From the NCBI GenBank assembly GCA_003598085.1, contig QZKU01000044.1, positions 1 to 36,293 on the forward strand: DNA of 36,293 nucleotides, given 5' to 3'. The notes under the pieces are model-generated. The model searched no databases and was not told where the DNA came from. It saw only the letters and a list, made by a program, of their open reading frames with translations. Made by a program: the position numbers and the translations under genes. Of the stretch, positions 26,165 to 34,065 are shown piece by piece (within the stretch, counting starts at the first letter, position 1; every line of letters starts with the position of its first letter). This DNA is from Candidatus Abyssobacteria bacterium SURF_5 (GTDB lineage: Bacteria; Abyssobacteria; SURF-5).

Positions 26165-27340
26165 CTATGACACGCGGAGGAACGCGCATTTCAGGTAGGA
26201 TGTCTCCGGCATCGCGAGTGGAATCGGATGATCGCGCGACTGCCCGCGCCACTCGATCAGTGTGCAGCTCCTGCGCTTCTTCCGAGCCGCTCTGGAAAGA
26301 ATTAGCCAAAAGAGTTCTCCCGAGACATGAAATGAACACGAACAGCTTATCAGGAAGCCATCGTGAGATAAAATGGTCATTGCGAGCCGGTTCAGCCGCT
26401 CGTACGCGGCTTCCCCCTGCGGCAGATGCCGCTTGCTTTTCACCAGCGCTGGCGGGTCAAGGACGATGCAGTCGAATCGTTCATCCGATCGAGTCAGATC
26501 TTCCAGCCGCTCAAACACATCGACCTCCTCGAATCGGCAAACCGGCTCGAGTGAATTCAACTCGGCATGCCGGCGGGCCGCCTCAATCGCTCGTGAGGAT
26601 GAATCCAGTCCTAACACATCGCGGGCGCCCGCAAAACCGGCATACAGCCCCCACGCGCCCATATAGGAGAAGCAATCAAGCACTCGTGCTCCGGCAAAAA
26701 GCCGTGCCGCTGCCACTCGATTGTCGCGCTGGTCAAGGTATAATCCCGTCTTTTGTCCCTCCAGCACGTCCACATCGAAGAGCAGGCCGTCCTGCCGTAT
26801 CCTTACGGGATGTTCACATTCTCCGCTCAAAACCCGGCTCTCCTCCGGAAAACCTTCCAACTGAGCCATCGGAGTGTCAGTTCGAAGGATAACTGCAGCG
26901 GCGGCTATTCCGGCTGCGGGAAGCGCCCCCAGGATCTCCGCCAGGCGCACATACATGCCGAGCGTCGAGACCTGAATGACATAAACGTCTTCGTACCTGT
27001 CGATCACCAGGCCGGGCAGTCCATCGGCCTCTCCATATGCAAGGCGGTAACTCTTTTCGTTCGGATACAAGGTTTGGCGAAGCTGATCGGCGCGCCTGAT
27101 GCGTTCCGCAAAGAAATCCTTGTCGATCTCGCGCCGCTCGCGCGCCAAAAGACGCACGCTTATCAGGGACTGCGGGTTGATATATCCCCGGCCGATGAAG
27201 TTGCCGCCGGAGGAAAAAACGTCCACAAGCTCTCCCGGCACAAACTCCTGCCTGACATTGGAGATCTCGTTGCTGTAGATCCAAAGATGGCCCGCTCGCG
27301 CGCGCCTGTCCTCATTTTTCTTTAATTGAACTGTTTTCAT
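26165..27340 (-). CDS. Class I SAM-dependent rRNA methyltransferase, RlmI family
   Basis: RlmI/RlmK-type 5-methylcytosine 23S rRNA methyltransferase candidate. 391 residues: an N-terminal PUA RNA-binding domain (about 1-75, starting VQLKKNEDRRARAGHLWIYS), a middle segment with YGEADGLPGLVIDRYED, then EGQKTGLYLDQRDNR, the SAM-binding VLDCFSYMGAWGLYAGFAGA (about 222-241) and the catalytic DPPALVKSK (about 299-307), plus SCSC late in the domain where the catalytic Cys lies. The domain order is that of RlmI. The exact target cytosine is unknown. It is probably transcribed on its own: 177 bases with hairpins precede it and lptF has its own promoter. Confidence 0.85.
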   Translation of the reverse strand: MKTVQLKKNEDRRARAGHLWIYSNEISNVRQEFVPGELVDVFSSGGNFIGRGYINPQSLISVRLLARERREIDKDFFAERIRRADQLRQTLYPNEKSYRLAYGEADGLPGLVIDRYEDVYVIQVSTLGMYVRLAEILGALPAAGIAAAAVILRTDTPMAQLEGFPEESRVLSGECEHPVRIRQDGLLFDVDVLEGQKTGLYLDQRDNRVAAARLFAGARVLDCFSYMGAWGLYAGFAGARDVLGLDSSSRAIEAARRHAELNSLEPVCRFEEVDVFERLEDLTRSDERFDCIVLDPPALVKSKRHLPQGEAAYERLNRLAMTILSHDGFLISCSCSFHVSGELFWLILSRAARKKRRSCTLIEWRGQSRDHPIPLAMPETSYLKCAFLRVS

Positions 27341-27472
27341 GGCTTGCCGGAACCTGGTCCAGATACAAGATTAACAGCGAGTGGTGTCTGAGGAGACGAC
27401 TTCAAGCTCCTGCTCTCCCAGTCTAAGGTGTTAGATTCCGACGCAGGACGAGGCAATCAATATTGGATGTGT

Positions 27473-27522
27473 GGGCGCGGTATGCCGTGCCCGCTGACAG
27501 GCAACCTGTTTCCGCAGTCAGC
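27473..27522 (-). terminator. Paired hairpins after the selenoprotein gene
   Basis: Two inverted repeats sit at the 3' end of the upstream gene. GCTGAC (27493-27498) pairs with GTCAGC (27517-27522), with inner ACAGG/CCTGT. GGGCGCGG (27473-27480) pairs with CCGTGCCC (27485-27492) with one mismatch and a four-base loop. No T-run follows on the minus strand, so intrinsic termination is only possible; RNA 3'-end protection is an alternative. Confidence 0.3.
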
Positions 27523-28492
27523 GTGATAATTCAGCCGCTCTTGCGGCTGTTTCGGCGCCCAATGCCTTGCATTGCTCGATGTCGTGTTGAAAAAAATTGC
27601 CGACTTTCGCGGAGTCGTCGAAGTCGATCTTGACGATCCTTCGGCATTGATGGTCGCCGAACCTGTTCTGAAACCAGGAGAATAGTTCGGAGCAGCGCTC
27701 GAGCGCATCGTTTGCCGGCGAAAGATCAGGCCTCGCGTAGGCGGACGAACCGAGAGCAAGAGTGAACAAAACCCTCTTCACCGCGGAAAGGATTCCCGTC
27801 TCGCTGGTGTCGCCTCCCCGCGCCAGCCCAATAGCCATGCACCCGCCTATCAACGCGGCGCAGGTGGACCCGGTGTAGCCGACGCCGCCATTCAACGGGA
27901 CGAGGAGATTCGGCCCGAGCATCTGGTTTCGCATCGACTTCTCGCATGCCTGGCAGATGACGGAGTAGGCGCAATGAAAATCGGCATCGAAAAAGCCGCG
28001 ATTCAGCTCGGTAAATCTCTCTTCAGGAGGCCGATTCTCCTCTATGATATCCACTAAATCCTCAGCCGCTCGCGAGGCCGCTTTCACACAGGTGCGCGAC
28101 CCGACCAGCAGGTACCGCCGCACCTGCCCTGAATCGGTGAAATCGGTGCGGGCGATATCCCCGCACAGGATACCGCCGTTCTTTTTCGCAAACAGCCGGA
28201 CAAATCGGTTCACGTGCGTGCTCCCGCGCGCGGTGATGGCAGCCTGATCGTCCTCCGATTGCGCGCTCGCGAGCGCAAGCGTCAAGGCCCCTCCCGTTAC
28301 TATGCCGCATACCGCCGCCTGATGGCCGATCCCGCCGGCCAACCCGGCGGCCGCCCTGATTCGTTTGGTATCTCCCAGACCGAGAAGATCCTGCATGTTC
28401 TGCAGTGTTGCCTGCGCTCAATGCTGCATCTGCATCATCCGAGCGGATGCGCCTTTGGATGCCGCTTTTCTATCCAAATACCTCTTGCCCAT
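27518..28492 (-). CDS. C-GCAxxG-C-C family protein, probable selenoprotein (in-frame TGA = Sec)
   Basis: Putative redox protein with two C-GCAxxG-C-C repeats. The frame opens at ATG 28492 (AGAAGG just upstream) and gives about 324 residues if TGA at 28418-28420 is read through as residue 25. Repeat 1 reads QH-Sec-AQATLQNMQ, then LAGGIG and AVCGIVTGG; repeat 2 reads FHCAYSVICQ, then NGGVGYTGSTCAALIGG. The TGA aligns exactly with the Cys of repeat 2 and with the family's conserved first Cys. A hairpin with a G-starting loop follows 17 bases later (see SECIS). A shorter reading from ATG 28396 loses this active-site segment. Some family members are known to be selenoproteins. The electron partner is unknown; a nonsense mutation is the alternative. 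Confidence 0.8.
28391..28405 (-). promoter_or_regulatory. Candidate bacterial SECIS hairpin
   Basis: On the minus strand CTGCA-GAACA-TGCAG forms a 5-bp stem with a 5-base loop beginning with G. The loop starts 17 bases after the in-frame TGA (28418-28420). Stem, loop size, a G among the first two loop bases and distance all fall within the usual bacterial SECIS rules. Confidence 0.65.
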
Positions 28493-28547
28493 GATGCCTT
28501 CTTTCTTGCCGATGATCCCGAACTTCAAACAGTTTCCATTTGCTTAG

Positions 28548-28577
28548 TATCGTACGCGCCGCACATGAAAGTCAAGA
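28548..28577 (-). promoter_or_regulatory. Promoter for the selenoprotein gene
   Basis: On the minus strand TTGACT (28572-28577), 18-base spacer, GATACT (28548-28553). Transcription would start near 28541, about 50 bases before ATG 28492. This supports a start upstream of the in-frame TGA rather than the internal ATG at 28396. Confidence 0.55.
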
Positions 28578-28741
28578 GAAGCGAGACGCCTGGTCGAGCG
28601 AATCGGAAAAAACCCGTATTCAGAAAGGTTGCCGATGGACCGATGGATGTGCGAAAAAGGCGAACTGAGCGGCTGGTTTTTCGCCCGCAAATATGATATT
28701 ATTATAAGAATTATTTGGGAAACAAAACAGGAGTGTGGAAC

Positions 28742-30337
28742 ATGAGCTTTGAGATCAATCGTTTTCTGGAAACCGCACAAAGGATCTTCGAACAGGCTCT
28801 TGCCGATGGCCGGCTGATAGCCAACCCGGACAAAGACCATCTGAAAGCGATGGTCGAAAAAGAAGAGGGCGTGTCAGTTTCCAGTTATGGGAGTTTCTCG
28901 GTCGACTCCGAACCGAATTCGCGTGCGGCGCAGTTCACCAGAAATAACGTGGACGACCGATTCGGGGACGAGGAGGAGAAGCTTCTTTTGCAGTGCGAGC
29001 AGCACCTGGCGCGCGAGCAGCTTGTCAGTCTTGACCTCCTCGTTGGCAACGGAGCATTGGGTACAACGGCACGGGCCATTGTCCCAAAACGATTTGCCCA
29101 CCTCATCTATGCGGGCGAAAATCAATTCGGCCGCGCGAACGGAAAAGTGGCCGATCCGACATATATCATCATTTTCTTTTTCGACGACAACTTCAGCTCG
29201 AATAAATCAAAACCGCTGCCCAAGAAGGACATCACCATCCGGGTCGCGTATCTGCCCAATGGCAGAATGGTGAAGATCATCCGCAACAGCAACTATTTTG
29301 GCGAATTGAAAAAGGGGATTTTTGCCGCTGAAGACTGGGTTGCAAAAGCGAACCGCGGTGGAATTTTCCTGCACGCCGGCTGCCGCGCGGATTATCTCCA
29401 GCAGGCGCACGGTGGCTACGAATGGGTCCGCTCGCTGCTGATTGCGCTTTCGGCCAATGGCAAAACCACCACCACCAGCCGCGTGCTGGCATGGAAAGAT
29501 CATGAGGAATCGTGGTTGATCCAGGACGATGGCGGCACCCTCATGCCCGACGGCTCGTTCTATGGCTTTGAGGCCGGCGGCATTTTCGTAAAAACGGACG
29601 GACTGAACCCGCGCGACCAGCGCGAAACCTATTACGGCGCACTCAAGCCGGCCACTTTCTTTGAGAATGTCTGGCTCGACGACAGCGGAAATTTCGATTT
29701 CTATAACTCCGAGAAAACGTCCAACGGCAGAGCGATTATCGTCCGCCGCGATTTCATGCATGCCGGCAATAAGATAGATGTTGACGGCATCGAGAACCTC
29801 GTGCTCATCACGAGAGGCCCCACCATACCCGCGATATGCCGCCTCAACGCCGAACAGGCGGCCGCCTTCATGGTGCTCGGGCAGGCAATGCAATCTTCCG
29901 CCGGAGATCCGACGCAGGCCGGCAAGATCATCAGCGAGTTTTTTTATGACCCCTTTATCGCCGGCGACAAAGCGGAACATGCCAATATCTTCTATGAAAT
30001 TATCAAGAACCTGAAAAATTTGAGATGCTTCCTGATCAATACCGGCGGCGTCGGCGAGGGCTTCCGCTATCACGATATCACGTTGAACGACACGATGGGA
30101 ATCCTGGACTCGCTGTGCAGGGGCGGCCTCGAGGACTGGGAAATGAACCCGAACATAGGCTTCGAAATACCAAAGGCGATCCGGCTCGTCGACCCGATCT
30201 TCGTTCACCCGGAGCGCCTTTTTAACGCCGCCGATTTCACGAAGCGGCAAGCAGAACTGAAGAAGGCAAGGATACAGGCTATAGAAGAGGTCGGCTCCGG
30301 GCTTCACCCGGCGATCCGAAAAGTATTCCTTCCGTAA
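28742..30337 (+). CDS. Divergent ATP-type phosphoenolpyruvate carboxykinase
   Basis: PEPCK (ATP) family protein, expected to interconvert oxaloacetate and PEP. 531 residues from ATG 28742, supported by AGGAG at 28729-28733. Ligands match the E. coli enzyme by position: ELKKG (Lys190/191), FLHAG (His211), LIQDDGG (Asp262/263) and SNGRAIIVRR (Arg). The P-loop is ALSANGKTT (Lys241) instead of the usual LSGTGKTT, and the kinase-1a segment FEAGGIFVKT replaces FEGGCYAKT. The core is therefore kept but the nucleotide loop is unusual, so a different phosphoryl donor or a non-gluconeogenic role is possible. It stands alone, with a strong terminator after it. I leave the symbol blank because of the divergence. 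Confidence 0.8.
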   Translation: MSFEINRFLETAQRIFEQALADGRLIANPDKDHLKAMVEKEEGVSVSSYGSFSVDSEPNSRAAQFTRNNVDDRFGDEEEKLLLQCEQHLAREQLVSLDLLVGNGALGTTARAIVPKRFAHLIYAGENQFGRANGKVADPTYIIIFFFDDNFSSNKSKPLPKKDITIRVAYLPNGRMVKIIRNSNYFGELKKGIFAAEDWVAKANRGGIFLHAGCRADYLQQAHGGYEWVRSLLIALSANGKTTTTSRVLAWKDHEESWLIQDDGGTLMPDGSFYGFEAGGIFVKTDGLNPRDQRETYYGALKPATFFENVWLDDSGNFDFYNSEKTSNGRAIIVRRDFMHAGNKIDVDGIENLVLITRGPTIPAICRLNAEQAAAFMVLGQAMQSSAGDPTQAGKIISEFFYDPFIAGDKAEHANIFYEIIKNLKNLRCFLINTGGVGEGFRYHDITLNDTMGILDSLCRGGLEDWEMNPNIGFEIPKAIRLVDPIFVHPERLFNAADFTKRQAELKKARIQAIEEVGSGLHPAIRKVFLP

Positions 30338-30376
30338 GCCTTCAAGTTTCTGAACAACCTGCCTTGCCCATGAGTT

Positions 30377-30420
30377 GCCGCGAAAGCGATCAGATCCCTT
30401 TCGCGGCGCTTTGTTTCCTT
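30377..30420 (+). terminator. Rho-independent terminator after the PEPCK gene
   Basis: A perfect 10-bp stem, GCCGCGAAAG (30377-30386) with CTTTCGCGGC (30398-30407), an 11-base loop, then GCTTTGTTTCCTT. It separates the PEPCK unit from the NMO/FabK unit. Confidence 0.88.
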
Positions 30421-30448
30421 GACTTTCTGGAAACCGATTTATTAGAAT
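30419..30448 (+). promoter_or_regulatory. Promoter for the NMO/FabK gene
   Basis: TTGACT (30419-30424), 18-base spacer, TAGAAT (30443-30448). Transcription would start near 30455. The -35 overlaps the end of the preceding terminator's T-rich tail, a compact terminator-promoter junction. Confidence 0.65.
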
Positions 30449-30484
30449 TGCCAACCAAGGTGTCTCACCCCATCAAATTCTAAT
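30441..30484. repeat. 9-bp inverted repeat overlapping the promoter
   Basis: ATTAGAATT (30441-30449) and AATTCTAAT (30476-30484) are perfect inverted copies 26 bases apart. The first covers the -10 and the second lies 17 bases before the start codon. It could be an operator pair or a leader stem. Confidence 0.5.
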
Positions 30485-30501
30485 AACCAGGAAAGTCTGT
30501 C

Positions 30502-31446
30502 ATGAAGAAAACGAGGTTGACTCAATTACTGAATATAGAATATCCGATCATCCAGGGCGGGATGGTCTGGGTGTCGAACTGGCGATTGGCTGCAGCGGTC
30601 TCTAATGCCGGCGGACTCGGCCAAATCGGGACCGGTTCCATGGATTGGGACCAGATTCGCGAAAATATCCGCCAGGTCCGAAAGCAGACGGAAAAACCGT
30701 GGGGCATAAACATCCCGATGATGCGGCCCGACTTCGAGGAAATCTGCAAGATCGGCCTCGAAGAGGGATGTCGGATTTTCACGACGTCAGCCGGAAATCC
30801 GGCAAAGGCCGCGCCCCTGCTGAAGCGGGACAGCACCATCATTATTCACGTTGTACCTTCTGTGAAAGGCGCGAAGAAAGCGCAGGATGCCGGATTCGAT
30901 GCCATTGTCTGCGAAGGATATGAGGCTGGCGGACATGACGGCATGGACGAGATCTGTACGATCGCGCTTACCCCGCAGGTGGTGGACGCGGTAGATCTGC
31001 CCGTGGTTTCAGCCGGAGGAATCGCCGACGGCAGGGGAATCGCCGCCGCTCTTGTGCTGGGCGCCGAGGGCGTGCAGATGGGCACGCGCTTTGTCGCGAC
31101 CGTCGAATGCAATGCTCATCATAATTTCAAGCAGAAACTGGTCGAAGCGCTGGATAATGGAACCATCATTACCGGACGCAAGATGAACATGCTGCGCTCG
31201 CTCAAGAATGCTTTCACGGTTCGCATGGCTGAGGCTGAACGTAAGGGCGCGTCAACCGAAGAACTTCTCAGGATCATCGGCGACGAACACAATCGCGCCG
31301 AATTAGGAATGATCGAGGGGAACGTCGACGAAGGCGTCTTCGAGGCCGGACAATCATCGGGACTGGTTCATGATATCCCGACGGTAGCCGGGCTGTTTGA
31401 GCAATTGAAAAAAGAATACGAAGAGGCCGTGGCGAGGGTGCGCTGA
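30502..31446 (+). CDS. Nitronate monooxygenase / FabK-like flavoprotein
   Basis: FMN-dependent TIM-barrel enzyme of the NMO/2-nitropropane dioxygenase and enoyl-ACP reductase II (FabK) superfamily. 314 residues: YPIIQGGMVWVSNWRLAAAV (about 14-33), VCEGYEAGGHDG (about 137-148), PVVSAGGIADGRGIAAALVL and GAEGVQMGTRF (phosphate-binding region, about 168-200). The EAGGH and MGTRF segments are as close to FabK as to true NMO, so it could complete fatty-acid elongation or detoxify nitronates; sequence alone does not decide. It has its own promoter. AGGAAAG lies before the ATG. Its stop is 3 bases from the convergent tsaE stop. Confidence 0.8.
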   Translation: MKKTRLTQLLNIEYPIIQGGMVWVSNWRLAAAVSNAGGLGQIGTGSMDWDQIRENIRQVRKQTEKPWGINIPMMRPDFEEICKIGLEEGCRIFTTSAGNPAKAAPLLKRDSTIIIHVVPSVKGAKKAQDAGFDAIVCEGYEAGGHDGMDEICTIALTPQVVDAVDLPVVSAGGIADGRGIAAALVLGAEGVQMGTRFVATVECNAHHNFKQKLVEALDNGTIITGRKMNMLRSLKNAFTVRMAEAERKGASTEELLRIIGDEHNRAELGMIEGNVDEGVFEAGQSSGLVHDIPTVAGLFEQLKKEYEEAVARVR

Positions 31447-31449
31447 AAG

Positions 31450-31941
31450 TCATCTTTCTCTCTGGTAAGGCTGCAAAACTTTCTGCACTTCGGCCGCTAT
31501 TTCCGGCGGCCAATCTCCCGCGAGTGTCACTGTCAGCTCGCGCCGTTCCGCGCCGGATATCTGAAACTCGATGAGGACATGTCGCTCGGGAAGCAGATCG
31601 CGCACCTTGTCGGCCCACTCGATTATCGTCACGCCGCGGGGATCAAAGTACTCCTCATACCCGAGCGCCACCATCTCGGGTTGCCCTTGCAGCCGGTAAA
31701 TATCGACGTGGAAGATCGGCGTTCTCCCCCGATATTCGTTCACAATCGTGAAAGAAGGACTTGATACATATTCATCGGGGTCCACATCGAGTCCTTCGGC
31801 CAGCCCCTGCGTGAGGACGGTTTTTCCGCTGCCGAGCCGGCCTGCCAGCGCCACCACGTCGCCGAGCCTCAGAAGCCGCCCGAGCAGTTTCCCGATCTGG
31901 CGGGTGTCGTCGGGGGAATTCGACAGCAGCCTCATAACCAC
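31450..31941 (-). CDS. tsaE: tRNA threonylcarbamoyladenosine biosynthesis ATPase TsaE
   Basis: ATPase of the TsaBDE complex, which makes t6A37 in ANN-decoding tRNAs. 163 residues: Walker A AGRLGSGKTVLTQGLAEGL (about 33-51), the switch SSPSFTIVNEYRGR (about 60-73), HVDIYRL and ITIIEW-like GVTIIEWADKV near 102-112, all family hallmarks. The start is GTG 31941, which shares one base with the NIF3 stop; ATG 31935 is an alternative. It is the last gene of the minus-strand operon. TsaB, TsaC and TsaD are not in the window. Confidence 0.93.
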   Translation of the reverse strand: MVMRLLSNSPDDTRQIGKLLGRLLRLGDVVALAGRLGSGKTVLTQGLAEGLDVDPDEYVSSPSFTIVNEYRGRTPIFHVDIYRLQGQPEMVALGYEEYFDPRGVTIIEWADKVRDLLPERHVLIEFQISGAERRELTVTLAGDWPPEIAAEVQKVLQPYQRER

Positions 31942-33044
31942 TACATCCAGTCGGAGGGGTCAGTCCGGACGCGCGAGAGAATATATTCGACTCCCGGAAT
32001 TTTCCGCTGGAGTTTCTTCGCGAGAACGGGCAATACGACCCGCTCGGTCGCTCCATGACCCGCCTCAACCACGCAAAGGCCCGAGGCATCCGCATTGAGC
32101 AGCTGATGATACCTCATCTCTCCCGTGATGTAGGCGTGAGCACCCTCCGCAAGAACGCCCGCGAGGAGATCGCCGCCACTGCCGCCGCAGACTGCGACGT
32201 TCTTTATCTTGGCTCTGTCGCGGCCGGTTATGCGCGCTTGTTTGATCCCGAGCCGTCTCTTTACCAGGTCGACGTAATCTTTGAAGTTGACCGCTTCGGG
32301 CAGCTCGCCAATGCGGCCGAGCCCCAACCGCCGGCCCGCTTCGGCGAGTTCGTAAACGTCGTAGGCGACTTCCTCATACGGATGGGCCTCTTTAAGCGCA
32401 TGAACAACAGCGGACAAAGAGGCGCCGGGTATTAAAATCTCCAGCCTCAATTCAGCTTCTTTATTTATTTTTCCCATTGAGCCGAGAAAAGGAGTGGCGT
32501 TTGCCGAGGGCAGAAAAGTTCCGGTTCCCGGAGTTTGAAAGGTGCAATAGCTGTATTCGCCGATCGCGCCTCCGCCGGCCTCGCACATGGTTGAGCGCAC
32601 CTTGTCGACGTGTGTCTCCGGCACAAATGTCACCAGCTTGTATTTCTTCTCCGAATGCGTCACTTTCACCGCGCGCACGTTCTTGAGCTCGAGGCGATCG
32701 GCCAGAGCGTCGTTGACGCCGCCTTGCGCGCAGTCCAGGTTCGTGTGGGCGATATAAATGCCGATGTCGTTCCGGATCGCCGACAGGATGACGCGTCCGC
32801 TAAAATCGGTGCTTCTGATCGCTGACAGCGGCCGATAAATGACCGGATGATGCGCAATAATCAGGTTCGCCCGCCTCCGCTTCGCCTCATTCACGACCCG
32901 CACGTCGACATCCAGACTCAGCAACACCTTTTCCACGGACACCGGACCCGGCGCCTGCAGCCCGACATTGTCATCGGGAAGCGCCAAATGGGGGGGCGCG
33001 ATCCGCTCCATCGCTTCAACAATTGTCGATATCGATGCTGTCAC
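31941..33044 (-). CDS. NIF3-like dinuclear metal center protein
   Basis: NIF3/DUF34 family (YbgI, YqfO type), toroidal hexamer with a two-metal site; biochemical role unsettled. 367 residues, the long form: the N-terminal half carries LIIAHHPVIY (about 61-70) and HTNLD (about 100-104), an inserted PII-like/CutA-like domain spans about 135-235 (HPYEEVAYDVYEL at its end), and the C-terminal half gives AGHGATERVVLP with the remaining His and Glu ligands. Starts with GTG 33044, four bases after the permease stop, so it is cotranscribed with the corrinoid transport genes. Confidence 0.9.
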   Translation of the reverse strand: MTASISTIVEAMERIAPPHLALPDDNVGLQAPGPVSVEKVLLSLDVDVRVVNEAKRRRANLIIAHHPVIYRPLSAIRSTDFSGRVILSAIRNDIGIYIAHTNLDCAQGGVNDALADRLELKNVRAVKVTHSEKKYKLVTFVPETHVDKVRSTMCEAGGGAIGEYSYCTFQTPGTGTFLPSANATPFLGSMGKINKEAELRLEILIPGASLSAVVHALKEAHPYEEVAYDVYELAEAGRRLGLGRIGELPEAVNFKDYVDLVKRRLGIKQARITGRDRAKIKNVAVCGGSGGDLLAGVLAEGAHAYITGEMRYHQLLNADASGLCVVEAGHGATERVVLPVLAKKLQRKIPGVEYILSRVRTDPSDWM

Positions 33045-33048
33045 AGTT

Positions 33049-34065
33049 TCACCCCGTTTTTCGTATCTGCCTGCGCAACAGGAATATGAACAGGGGACCG
33101 CCGCACAACGCGGTCACCACGCCCACAGGAATCTCGCTCCCTCCAATTCCCACCCGCGCAACCGTATCGGAGAAAATAAGGAAAATGCCGCCGCCCAAAA
33201 ATGCCGCCGGAAACAGCAGCCGGTGGTCGGGGCCGAATAGCATCCGCATCGCATGCGGTATGATCAATCCAACGAATCCAATCGGACCCGCTTCGGCCAC
33301 CGCGCCCGCGGTTATCAATGATGTCGCCACAAAGGCCAACCGCTTCAGTCGTTCCACCTCCACGCCGAGCTGGCTTGCGGATGCTTCCCCGAGGCTGAGC
33401 AGATTCAGGTCGCGCGAGCGCCACAGCAGGATCATTGACCCAATAAAAATATATCCAAAAGCCGCCAATAACGTAAAGTAGTTGTATTCGGTCTTGCTCA
33501 GGTTTCCCATCAGCCAAAAAATGATCTCGCGGGCCTTGGTGAAGTCGACAAGAGCGGTAATCAGCATGATCAGCGCGGCAAATACGTAGTTGATAATGAC
33601 GCCGGTCAGGAGCAGCGAATGCGTAAGCACGCGGCCGTAGCTCTGCGCGATCGCATAAACAAAGAAAATGGTAAGCAGCGCTCCGGCAAACGCGCAGACG
33701 GTGATCGCGCTGAATCCAACCAGGCTTTGCTGCAGATTCATCAGGATTCCGCTTGCCGCCCCCAATGCGGCGCCGCTCGAAATCCCGAGCACGTACGGAT
33801 CTGCCAGCGGGTTCCGCAGGATCGCCTGGAAGACCACTCCGGCGCCCGCCAGCGCCCCGCCAATCAGCCCCGCCAGGAGAATTCTCGGGAGCCGGATGCC
33901 GAACAATATCATTCGCTGGGGGTTGGGAACGATGGATGACTCGAGCGCTTCGCCAATGTCGAGCGGAGTCGGCCCAATGAGCGAGCACACCACAATCGCG
34001 GCAAGCAGCAGCATCGTCATCGAAAAAACCACCGCCAGCCATCGTCTTGCGGTCAGCCGTTTCAC
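33049..34065 (-). CDS. FecCD-family ABC transporter permease (BtuC-like)
   Basis: Inner-membrane permease for a corrinoid or siderophore importer. 338 residues from GTG 34065, whose GTGA overlaps the stop of the binding-protein gene; a longer frame to 34224 would lie within that gene and is rejected. About ten hydrophobic helices are visible, starting WLAVVFSMTMLLLAAIVVCS. Family segments include RLPRILLAGLIGGALAGAGV (about 52-71), NPLADPYVLGISSGAALGA and GPIGFVGLIIPHAMRMLFGP (about 264-283, the cytoplasmic coupling region). Substrate inferred as cobalamin from the neighbouring methyltransferase. No ATPase gene follows. Confidence 0.88.
   Translation of the reverse strand: MKRLTARRWLAVVFSMTMLLLAAIVVCSLIGPTPLDIGEALESSIVPNPQRMILFGIRLPRILLAGLIGGALAGAGVVFQAILRNPLADPYVLGISSGAALGAASGILMNLQQSLVGFSAITVCAFAGALLTIFFVYAIAQSYGRVLTHSLLLTGVIINYVFAALIMLITALVDFTKAREIIFWLMGNLSKTEYNYFTLLAAFGYIFIGSMILLWRSRDLNLLSLGEASASQLGVEVERLKRLAFVATSLITAGAVAEAGPIGFVGLIIPHAMRMLFGPDHRLLFPAAFLGGGIFLIFSDTVARVGIGGSEIPVGVVTALCGGPLFIFLLRRQIRKTG

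Noticed and set aside
27381-27440. tRNA-like stretch with small stems (GTCT/AGAC and TCTAA/TTAGA) and a TTCAA loop, considered as tRNA-Sec
   Set aside because: No anticodon stem, T-arm consensus or acceptor stem could be paired on either strand.
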